In this document: positions 46,585 through 53,946 of the stretch, in pieces
How positions within the stretch are numbered: the stretch's first letter is position 1
How the letters are laid out: every line of letters starts with the position of its first letter
The notes under the pieces: generated by a model
What the model saw: the letters and a program-made list of their open reading frames with translations, nothing else
Told to the model about the DNA's origin: nothing
The model's database searches: none
Program-made: the position numbers and the translations under genes
NCBI GenBank assembly: GCA_025354385.1
Contig: JANXMZ010000009.1
Span: 36,374-100,373 of the forward strand
Length of the DNA: 64,000 nucleotides
Direction: 5' to 3'
Origin: Bacteroidota bacterium
GTDB lineage: Bacteria > Bacteroidota > Bacteroidia > NS11-12g > UBA955

Positions 46585-47733
46585 ATGTTGGGTCAGAATA
46601 ATATAATTTTTCGCCTTTATGCGATAGCAATAATCGTAAAAATTGCCATTGGAATAATTACAATACTCTTCGTCAATTTGGGGTGGTTTCATATGGGAAA
46701 TGAAGATTTATTAATTAAAAACCTAACGCAACAACATTTTTTTGAAATATATTTTAACTCGGATTCCGGCTGGTATAAAGTTATAGCGGAAAATGGTTAT
46801 GCCAATATACCTGTAATTGAAAGTGCCGAATGGAGCAAGCCAAATCTTCATTATGCATTTTTCCCAATGTTCCCATTGTTGATTAGCCTTCTAATGCATT
46901 TAACAAGCACTTCATTTTTTTTTGCTGCATTTGTATTCAGTTGTTTAATTTTATACCCAATGGTGCGCTATTTTTATCTTTTCATGTTGCATTTAAAATT
47001 TGACCAAGATAAAGCTTATAAGGCAGTGCTTTTATTTTTATTGTTCCCGTTTTCAATGCACATTTACTTCATCTATACGGAGGCATTATTCTTTACTTTG
47101 TTAATGGCTGGATTCTATTTTATAGCATCCAAAAAATGGATGGCATTTGTCATTTCTGGAGCCTTAATTGTATTAACGCGTCCCAATGGGTTGATACTAA
47201 TAGTGCCTTTTTATTTATTTTGTTTGGAAGAAAATGCAGGTCTCAGTATTCAGTCAGTTTTTAAATCATTTTTACGACCCCGATATTATGCATTGTTGAT
47301 AATGCCCTTAACCTTTTTTTGTTGGTTGTGTTTTCAGCACCATTTAACAGGTCATTGGTTTGCATTTGCAGAGGCACAAGCAGGGTGGAAAAAAAAGACC
47401 ATGTTCCCATTAATGGCGCTGTTTAGGAATGGTTTTTGGCAAGAGCAATTGGCATCGATTTATACCATTATTATAATGCTTATGGCGATTTGCTGTTTTA
47501 AAAAATGGAGAGCCTCTATCAATTCATTTGTTTGGATAACCATTTTGTTGCCGCTAACTGCTGGTTCTGTCATTAGTATGACCCGCTATTTATCTATGTT
47601 ATTCCCATTTTATAGCGAGGCAGTTCAATTGAAATTTATCAATCGATATTTTAAATGGATAATATTGTTATTGGTGATAACCCAAATAATAGTGCTTAAA
47701 TTATGGATTGAAGATGATAGTTTGATGTACTGA
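46585..47733 (+). CDS. Polytopic membrane protein, PIG-V/mannosyltransferase-like
   Basis: A 382-aa protein with about ten hydrophobic segments. The luminal-loop-like FNSDSGWYKVIAENGYAN (near 57), FFPMFPLLISLLMHLT (near 92), FPFSMHIYFIYTEALFF (near 153) and LTRPNGLILIVPF (near 197) are the pattern of the PIG-V/GT-C mannosyltransferase group. The acceptor is unknown. It starts 13 nt after the E1 gene and may be co-transcribed, without obvious metabolic link. Confidence 0.72.
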   Translation: MLGQNNIIFRLYAIAIIVKIAIGIITILFVNLGWFHMGNEDLLIKNLTQQHFFEIYFNSDSGWYKVIAENGYANIPVIESAEWSKPNLHYAFFPMFPLLISLLMHLTSTSFFFAAFVFSCLILYPMVRYFYLFMLHLKFDQDKAYKAVLLFLLFPFSMHIYFIYTEALFFTLLMAGFYFIASKKWMAFVISGALIVLTRPNGLILIVPFYLFCLEENAGLSIQSVFKSFLRPRYYALLIMPLTFFCWLCFQHHLTGHWFAFAEAQAGWKKKTMFPLMALFRNGFWQEQLASIYTIIIMLMAICCFKKWRASINSFVWITILLPLTAGSVISMTRYLSMLFPFYSEAVQLKFINRYFKWIILLLVITQIIVLKLWIEDDSLMY

Positions 47734-47827
47734 ACGGTTCAATAAAATTTCTAGATATTATTTTAACATGTCAATAAGTTTAGTTGCAAAATGAGTTTAA
47801 CTATTTGCATTTTTGCATTTGTAAACA

Positions 47828-48718
47828 ATGGATGTTAAATCGATAAATAATAATTGGTTAAATTTAGGAAGGGCCATTACCCTTGTTGAAAATAATTATG
47901 AAGAAGGCAAACAATTATTACAGCAACTTTCATTTGAAACACAAACACCAGTTGTAGGTATTACAGGTCCTCCTGGTGCTGGCAAAAGCAGTTTGGTTAA
48001 TGGATTAATCACTTTTTTGTTACAAAATAACAAAAAGATTGGCGTGGTTGCAGTAGATCCAACTTCACCGTTCAATTACGGCTCTTTATTAGGAGACCGG
48101 GTAAGGATGTCTGATCATTTTAATAATACCAATGTATTTATCAGATCAATTGCTACTAGGGGCAGTTTAGGTGGACTTTCGGCCAAAATTTATGAAATTA
48201 CAGATGTCATGCGGCATGCGGGTTTTGATGTTATTTTTATTGAAACAGTGGGAGTGGGGCAAAGCGAAGTTGAAATAGCTGGACTAGCAGATACAACTGC
48301 TGTAGTGTTAGTTCCTGAAGCTGGCGATGAGGTTCAGACCCTTAAAAGTGGGTTGATGGAAATAGCAGATGTTTTTGTAGTTAATAAAAGTGATAGGGAT
48401 GGAGCAGATATATTTATTAAAAATTTAAATGCTTTGGTACATCAGAAACCGTCAAGCAATTGGTCTATCCCAGTTATTAAGACCATCGCCATCAATGGAA
48501 CAGGTATAGATAAATTCTGGGAAGGCATAGAGAAACACAATGCGATAAAGGAAAACAAGGAGCACCAAATATTGTTATTAGTTGAGAAAGCTTGGCAATT
48601 GATTCAAAATGAAAAAATGAAACAAGTCAATAAACATGCATTAATGAACGATTTAAAAGCACACATTGACATGAGTGGATTCAATCTTTATCAATACATT
48701 AAAAAATATTTTAATTAA
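47828..48718 (+). CDS. meaB: Methylmalonyl-CoA mutase-associated GTPase
   Basis: A 296-aa P-loop GTPase (ArgK/MeaB) that chaperones adenosylcobalamin loading of methylmalonyl-CoA mutase and related mutases. Motifs: GITGPPGAGKSSLVNGL (near 51), VAVDPTSPFNYGSLLGDRVRM (near 76), FIETVGVGQSEVEIAGLAD (near 140), VNKSDRDGAD (near 192). A mutase gene is not in the window. It is followed, 5 nt later, by a flavin reductase gene. Confidence 0.95.
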   Translation: MDVKSINNNWLNLGRAITLVENNYEEGKQLLQQLSFETQTPVVGITGPPGAGKSSLVNGLITFLLQNNKKIGVVAVDPTSPFNYGSLLGDRVRMSDHFNNTNVFIRSIATRGSLGGLSAKIYEITDVMRHAGFDVIFIETVGVGQSEVEIAGLADTTAVVLVPEAGDEVQTLKSGLMEIADVFVVNKSDRDGADIFIKNLNALVHQKPSSNWSIPVIKTIAINGTGIDKFWEGIEKHNAIKENKEHQILLLVEKAWQLIQNEKMKQVNKHALMNDLKAHIDMSGFNLYQYIKKYFN

Positions 48719-48723
48719 AACGA

Positions 48724-49308
48724 ATGGTAGCAATTTTAAGTGGTTCAGCCAGAAAACACAGTAATACATTAAGAGTGGCCAATGCCATTAAACATCATAT
48801 TTTAGAAGAAGCTCCAGAAGAGCAAGTAAAAATTATAGATTTCAATGGATTTGACATACCCTCAATTAATCAAGGTTTTGTAAATGCAGATGCTTTAACA
48901 CGATGGCAAGCTGAATTGTTCGAAGCCATGAGTGAGGCCAGTTTGATTTTTATTTTAACACCTGAATACAATTGGTTTCCAAGCGCAGAAATAATTCAGA
49001 TGATACATACTTTTGGCGATACCCCTTTTGTAAAAGCTTGGCAGGATAAGGTATTTGTAACTTGTGGAGTTTCAAATGGAAGAGGTGGAAGGATGCCAGC
49101 TGTTCAACTTGGATATGCGATAAATAAAATCATCAGTGTATTTAATTTCGAAAGCATGGTGAGTGCTAAAATGTTTGAATCTCAATTTACCCCTAAAGTA
49201 TTGGATGAAAATGGCCATTCTATGGGGAATGAAGAGTATGATAAAGGTATGAGGGCTTTTGTTAAATACAATCTTAAATTGGATTTAAGGTTGAAAAAAG
49301 TCCAATGA
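48724..49308 (+). CDS. NAD(P)H-dependent FMN reductase
   Basis: A 194-aa flavodoxin-fold protein. The FMN phosphate-binding loop is SGSARKHSNTLRVA (residues 6-19), and the TPEYNWFPSAEIIQMIHTF segment (near 80) is the flavin loop typical of the NADPH-dependent FMN reductase/ArsH-Lot6 family. Likely a quinone or flavin reductase. It is separated from meaB by 5 nt and probably co-transcribed, although no pathway link is clear. Confidence 0.88.
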   Translation: MVAILSGSARKHSNTLRVANAIKHHILEEAPEEQVKIIDFNGFDIPSINQGFVNADALTRWQAELFEAMSEASLIFILTPEYNWFPSAEIIQMIHTFGDTPFVKAWQDKVFVTCGVSNGRGGRMPAVQLGYAINKIISVFNFESMVSAKMFESQFTPKVLDENGHSMGNEEYDKGMRAFVKYNLKLDLRLKKVQ

Positions 49309-49361
49309 TAGCAAGATTTACTATCATAATACTAAAAAAATGCTTTAATTTGCACTGATTT

Positions 49362-49688
49362 ATGAAAAATTTAAAAGCAAACGAACTCATCAACCAGCTC
49401 ATAAAAGAAATAGAAAAAAACAGTGTTAAACCTGAAAAGTTGATTCCAATGCTTAAAGAATTGCGTGAATTGGCTAAAACAGAAGAAGATCCTTTGTTAA
49501 CACGTTCAATTCGCTTGGTTTACGAACATATAGAATCCAATGGTGGATGGGAGTTTCAAACTTTAGAAGACAGTGAAGAAGTTGAAGAAAATTTAACTTA
49601 TTTGATTTCATTGTACGAAAAAAGTGATAACAAATACAACCGTGATGAAATTCGTGAAATTGCGAATAACATGACTTCAGCTGCTTAA
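49362..49688 (+). CDS. Conserved-looking acidic protein, unknown function
   Basis: A 108-aa soluble protein, strongly helical and charged (LINQLIKEIEKNS, LIPMLKELRELAKTEEDPLLTRSIRLVYEHIES, DSEEVEENLTYLISLYEKS). No signal peptide, membrane segment or known motif. A TTAATTTG box just upstream (about 49345) is a near match to TAnnTTTG. It is followed by the metal-locus peptide gene at 3 nt, so it could belong to the same transcript, but I cannot assign a role. Confidence 0.7.
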   Translation: MKNLKANELINQLIKEIEKNSVKPEKLIPMLKELRELAKTEEDPLLTRSIRLVYEHIESNGGWEFQTLEDSEEVEENLTYLISLYEKSDNKYNRDEIREIANNMTSAA

Positions 49689-49691
49689 TCA

Positions 49692-50006
49692 TTGAAGCAA
49701 AAACTATCCCATATAGTTAGCTTTTTTCTATTGCTTTTAGTGGTATTGTATAGTACCCCTGTCAAATTTTTGCATAATTGTAACCGTTTTAAAGAGCATT
49801 CTTCTACTGCTGTTATAGAGGTTCATCACAGCGAGTGTTTTTTGTGTAATCTGCAATTAACTTCCTATGTTTCAGGTTTGCCTGCTATCTTCAGTATATT
49901 AGCAATACTTGTTTTTGTTTTTCAATGCCGTTATTTTTCAAATTATCAATTTCAATACAATCAACAAATTGCCAATAAAGGTCCACCAGTATTAGTTTTC
50001 AACTAG
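49692..50006 (+). CDS. Small Cys/His-rich membrane protein
   Basis: A 104-aa protein with TTG start and two hydrophobic segments, at about residues 9-25 and 62-81. Between them lie FLHNCNRFKEHSS and EVHHSECFLCNLQL, a His/Cys-rich loop that would face the periplasm. Small proteins with such HxxxC..C motifs are often found next to TonB-dependent metal receptors in Bacteroidota. A metal-sensing or metal-handling role is inferred from the neighbouring receptor. No named family can be assigned. Confidence 0.6.
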   Translation: MKQKLSHIVSFFLLLLVVLYSTPVKFLHNCNRFKEHSSTAVIEVHHSECFLCNLQLTSYVSGLPAIFSILAILVFVFQCRYFSNYQFQYNQQIANKGPPVLVFN

Positions 50007-50066
50007 TCCATTCCTTTATTTTAAACCGCCATTTCTTTTTAGAAAGAGAGGCATTGTCAATTTATA

Positions 50067-52364
50067 TTGAAAGTAGTATTAATTCATCTATATTTATTTT
50101 TTTCACTTTCACTTTTCTCTCAAAAAAGTGAATGTCATTTTACGGTCTATGGCGAAGTGATTGATAGCACCACTATGTTGCCATTAGAACTTACTAATAT
50201 CGAGCTTATCGGGGGTAAGTCCAAAGGTATTTCAACGAATTCCAAAGGCCAATTTTTTTTAAATAATATTTGTGGAGGACTAGTAGAATTGCATATTAGT
50301 CATTTGCAATGCGAACATATACATCTTCAATTTACCATATCAAAGGATACTAATATTACTATTTATTTGCAGCATGCAAATCATGTTTTTGATAAAATCA
50401 CTTTTGCTGGTAAGGGCGATGAAGAGAATAGTATTGAAAAAGCAAATGGAAAAAAATTGGAATTATTAAAAGGTGGGTCCATTTCAGAAATGATGCAAAA
50501 TATTGGTGGCATTGTTTTGCTTAAAACTGGTGCCAATATTTCCAAACCTATAGTCAATGGCTTACACAGCAACAGAGTAATTGTTTTAAACAATGGCATA
50601 AGACAAGAAGGTCAGAATTGGGGAATGGAGCATGCTCCAGAGATTGATGGTTTCTTAGCCACAGAAATTGAATTGCTGAAGGGTACTCAGGCAATGCGTT
50701 ATGCAGCAGATGGTATAGGTGGTGTATTGATGATTAAGCCGCTTTCTGTATTCAATCATAAATCTGGTGTTATAAAGTGGGAATACAACCTCGTGGGTAA
50801 TAGCAACGGCAGAGGAGGGGCAAGTTCTATTATTTTAGGGAGCAAATTATCTGAAAAAATACCAATTTATTGGCGAATTCAAGGCACTTATAAGCGCAAT
50901 GGAAATTTGCGTACCCCAACCTATTTTCTTTCCAATACGGGTATGCAGGAATTGAACTATTCTGGTGCCTTGGGTTATCAGAATAAACGCCTAAAATTGG
51001 AATTATTTTACAGCTCTTTTTACAATAAAATTGCTATTTTTAAGGGTTCGCATATTGGCAATGTAAGCGATTTACTCAACGCATTTAATGCTGATACACC
51101 TGCGGTGCGGTCTGGTTTTACTTATGGTATTGAAAGACCCAATCAGCAGGTACAGCATCAATTGTTGAAAGCCAATGCAGAATGGCAACTGAATTCAAAA
51201 AGTAAAATACAAATTGTTGGATCCTACCAAAAAAATCACCGCCAAGAGTATGATGTTTTAAGATCCTCAACCTCTTACCAAGGTCCCAACTTTAATTATT
51301 TTATAAATACTTTTACAACCGACATGGCATTTATGAAAAATCAATTTCATAAAATTAATTTGACGGCAGGGGTGAATGGAACTTATCAAAGTAATAGCTA
51401 TACAGGAAGGTTTTTTATTCCTGGTTTTTATAATAAGGGTTTAGCCACTTATATATTATTGGATAAAAATATTGGCAGGTTGAAGTTAGAATTAGCATTG
51501 CGCGAAGATTATAAGCATTTGACATCTTATTTGTGGATAGGAAATACATTAAACGTAAGCAATCTTAAATTCATGAATGGAACCTTTGCCTTTCAGGGTA
51601 CTTATCTAAAAAACAAATTTTGGACTTACAGTGTGGCAACTAGCAGTGCATGGCGACCACCTGCTCCTAATGAATTATTCAGCAATGGACTTCATCAAGG
51701 ACTTGCAACCATAGAAATTGGAGACCCTGCATTAAAACCCGAGCGTTCATTTAATCAACTATTAGATATTAAATACATGACTAAAAAGTTCTATTTGGAG
51801 ACAGAGTTTTTTGCGAAAAAAATAAATGGGTTTATTAATTTAATACCATCGCTACCCCCTCAGGTAACAATAAGAGGTGCTTTCCCTGTTTATAAATACG
51901 TACAACAAGATATAGTAATGGCAGGCTTAAATTTGAACCTTAAGCATGAGCTAAAAAAACAAATGTTTTACAAGTTAAATAGCAATTTGTTATTTACTCA
52001 GAATGTAAAAGATGGGCAACCTATTAGTCAAATGCCACCTTTAAATGCGAAACTTTGGGTTGGAAAAGAAACCCAAAAAACCATGTTTCAGATATGGTGT
52101 CAAGCAACCGCTAAGCAAAACAGATACGTATTTGGGTCGGATTATGTTGCTCCTCCAAAAGGATTCATTTTATTGGGTATAGATGGTTCTATGGATTTTA
52201 AAATAAAGCATCAGACTTTCAAATTAAATATTTCTGTAAATAATTTGACAAATTTAAAATATAGAGAATATCTCAACCGATTCCGCTATTTTGCCAATGA
52301 AACTGGGAGAAATATTACTATTCGTATCATTGTGCCATTGCAATTAAACAACAAAAAACAATAA
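50067..52364 (+). CDS. TonB-dependent outer-membrane receptor
   Basis: A 765-aa receptor, TTG start, signal peptide (IHLYLFFSLSLFSQ). An N-terminal carboxypeptidase-regulatory-like domain (VYGEVIDSTTMLPLELTNIELIGG) is followed by the plug (MQNIGGIVLLKTGANISKPIVNG... RVIVLNNGIRQEGQNWGMEHAPEID, near 145-200) and a barrel ending ITIRIIVPLQL. The NNGIRQEGQNWGMEHAPEID form of the plug loop is typical of Bacteroidota receptors for metals or metal complexes. It lies in a block with a Cys/His membrane peptide, a lipoprotein and a BtuF-like protein. The substrate (zinc, copper, cobalamin or other) is open. Confidence 0.88.
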   Translation: MKVVLIHLYLFFSLSLFSQKSECHFTVYGEVIDSTTMLPLELTNIELIGGKSKGISTNSKGQFFLNNICGGLVELHISHLQCEHIHLQFTISKDTNITIYLQHANHVFDKITFAGKGDEENSIEKANGKKLELLKGGSISEMMQNIGGIVLLKTGANISKPIVNGLHSNRVIVLNNGIRQEGQNWGMEHAPEIDGFLATEIELLKGTQAMRYAADGIGGVLMIKPLSVFNHKSGVIKWEYNLVGNSNGRGGASSIILGSKLSEKIPIYWRIQGTYKRNGNLRTPTYFLSNTGMQELNYSGALGYQNKRLKLELFYSSFYNKIAIFKGSHIGNVSDLLNAFNADTPAVRSGFTYGIERPNQQVQHQLLKANAEWQLNSKSKIQIVGSYQKNHRQEYDVLRSSTSYQGPNFNYFINTFTTDMAFMKNQFHKINLTAGVNGTYQSNSYTGRFFIPGFYNKGLATYILLDKNIGRLKLELALREDYKHLTSYLWIGNTLNVSNLKFMNGTFAFQGTYLKNKFWTYSVATSSAWRPPAPNELFSNGLHQGLATIEIGDPALKPERSFNQLLDIKYMTKKFYLETEFFAKKINGFINLIPSLPPQVTIRGAFPVYKYVQQDIVMAGLNLNLKHELKKQMFYKLNSNLLFTQNVKDGQPISQMPPLNAKLWVGKETQKTMFQIWCQATAKQNRYVFGSDYVAPPKGFILLGIDGSMDFKIKHQTFKLNISVNNLTNLKYREYLNRFRYFANETGRNITIRIIVPLQLNNKKQ

Positions 52365-52377
52365 CAAATATAAATCA

Positions 52378-52950
52378 ATGAAGAAATTAAAAAAATATCG
52401 AATTTTTCAAGTGGCCATTGCAGCTTCTTTAATTTTGAGCATACATGCCTGTAAAGGAAAAAGTGAAACCCCAAGTCCATCGGCAGCTCCGGTTAATGAG
52501 GTGGAATTGATAACTACTGTAAAAGTGATTATGACAGATACTGCTACGAATACTATCACGACTGCTTACTTTTATGATATAGATGGTCCTGGTGGCAATG
52601 GTCCGACTATATTGGATACAATTAAATTAAATCCTAACAAAGTGTATCAAACAAAAATTTATTTGTTAGATGAAACCAAAAATCCAGCCGATTCAATTTC
52701 AAATGAAGTATTGAAGGAAGGTGCAGATCATTTATTTGTGTTTACTAGTACAGGTGTCAATTTGAGTTTTAAAATTACAGATAAGGACAAAAATAATTTA
52801 CCCATTGGTTTAAGTTCTAATTGGACATCCGGTGCCGCTTCCAATGGCACTGTTATTGTTACTTTAAGGCATCAACCAGGTGTAAAAAATGGAACAGCCA
52901 CTCCGGGTGAAACAGATGTTGAAGTTGCTTTTCCATGTAAAATACAATAG
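52378..52950 (+). CDS. Lipoprotein of the TonB-receptor locus
   Basis: A 190-aa lipoprotein, signal IAASLILSIHAC with lipobox, then GKSETPSPS linker. The domain has the pattern VELITTVKVIMTD, YFYDIDGPGGNGPTILDTI, LSNWTSGAASNGTVIVTLRHQPG, ETDVEVAFPCKI. That pattern is characteristic of a Bacteroidota lipoprotein family, sometimes annotated as type 1 periplasmic-binding-fold lipoprotein, usually next to TonB receptors. It begins 14 nt after the receptor and is likely to be its surface or periplasmic partner. Confidence 0.78.
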   Translation: MKKLKKYRIFQVAIAASLILSIHACKGKSETPSPSAAPVNEVELITTVKVIMTDTATNTITTAYFYDIDGPGGNGPTILDTIKLNPNKVYQTKIYLLDETKNPADSISNEVLKEGADHLFVFTSTGVNLSFKITDKDKNNLPIGLSSNWTSGAASNGTVIVTLRHQPGVKNGTATPGETDVEVAFPCKIQ

Positions 52951-52977
52951 AAATTAATCTTAAGTTAAAAGGATGAG

Positions 52978-53000
52978 AAAGAATTTACGTTCTTTTTTTA
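52978..53000 (+). terminator. Possible intrinsic terminator
   Basis: Stem AAAGAA / TTCTTT extended by one or two weaker pairs, 6-nt loop, and a run of T. It follows the lipoprotein gene and precedes the BtuF-like gene by 30 nt. Confidence 0.55.
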
Positions 53001-53029
53001 TTTGAAATAATAAAGCAATTTTGAAGGCA

Positions 53030-53806
53030 ATGAAAACAATGTTCAAAGATATGATTGGAAGAGAGATTTGGTTAGAGAAATCTCCTCAACGCATCATTTC
53101 CTTGGTGCCTTCTCAAACGGAATTGCTTTATGAATTAGGGGCAGGAGATAGGGTAGTGGGGCAAACCGTTTTTTGTATTCACCCTAAGAGCGGATTTGAA
53201 AATACCACCAAAGTAGGAGGTACAAAAAAGGTTAAGTACGATGTGATAGATGCTTTGCAACCAGATATAATTATTTGTAATAAAGAAGAAAATACCAAGG
53301 AAATTGTTGAAACACTTGCAAAGTCTTATCCAGTATGGGTAAGTGATATCTACAATTTGAAGGATAACGCTGAAATGATTTTAAAAATAGGCAACTTAGT
53401 TGACCAATTTCCTAAAGCTCTTGAAATAGTAAAGGAGATAGAAAAGAACTTTTCGTATTTAACGGTTGAACAAAAAAGCACTTGCTTATATTTGATTTGG
53501 AAGGACCCCTATATTGCAGTAGCTGCCAATACTTTTATCCATGAAATGTTAAACTATGCGGGATTCGAAAATATTTTAGGCCACAAGAAGCGTTACCCAG
53601 AAATTGATTTGGAAGCCATGAAGTCTTTTAATCCTAAATATATATTATTGTCCTCCGAGCCTTTTCCTTTCACAGAAAAGCATATTGAAGCAATACAACT
53701 TATTTTCCCCGACGCTCAAGTCAAATTAGTGGATGGAGAAATGTTTAGCTGGTATGGCAGTCGCCTAGTACATGCCCCTGAATATTTTGCCTCAATGTTG
53801 ATGTAA
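53030..53806 (+). CDS. Helical-backbone metal receptor (BtuF-like), no signal peptide
   Basis: A 258-aa protein of the BtuF/TroA substrate-binding fold. Core motifs: RIISLVPSQTELLYELGAGDRVVGQTVFC (near 20-48), VKYDVIDALQPDIIICNKEENT (near 65-90), and a C-terminal FSWYGSRLVHAPEYFASML segment. The protein has no signal peptide or lipobox, so as drawn it would be cytosolic; a start at 53021 or 53042 does not change this. The ATG at 53030 is chosen as the best compromise. Located after the TonB locus, so probably linked to metal or cobalamin/corrinoid handling. Confidence 0.78.
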   Translation: MKTMFKDMIGREIWLEKSPQRIISLVPSQTELLYELGAGDRVVGQTVFCIHPKSGFENTTKVGGTKKVKYDVIDALQPDIIICNKEENTKEIVETLAKSYPVWVSDIYNLKDNAEMILKIGNLVDQFPKALEIVKEIEKNFSYLTVEQKSTCLYLIWKDPYIAVAANTFIHEMLNYAGFENILGHKKRYPEIDLEAMKSFNPKYILLSSEPFPFTEKHIEAIQLIFPDAQVKLVDGEMFSWYGSRLVHAPEYFASMLM

Positions 53807-53911
53807 ATTAGATTTAACCAAAGAATACCTTAAAATTCTAAAGGCCCCTATTACTTTTTCCTAATTACAATTCCCTTAATGGATTTCTGAAAAAATGTTG
53901 AAACTATGTTT

Positions 53912-53940
53912 TTTGCCCTCGCTTGTAAAACTTAACTTTG
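53912..53940 (+). promoter_or_regulatory. Promoter of purL (TTTG-N17-TAACTTTG)
   Basis: TTTG at 53912-53915 and TAACTTTG at 53933-53940. The box ends 6 nt before the ATG at 53947, so the mRNA is probably leaderless and the in-frame TTG at 53938 is excluded. Confidence 0.65.
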
Positions 53941-53946
53941 CACCAG

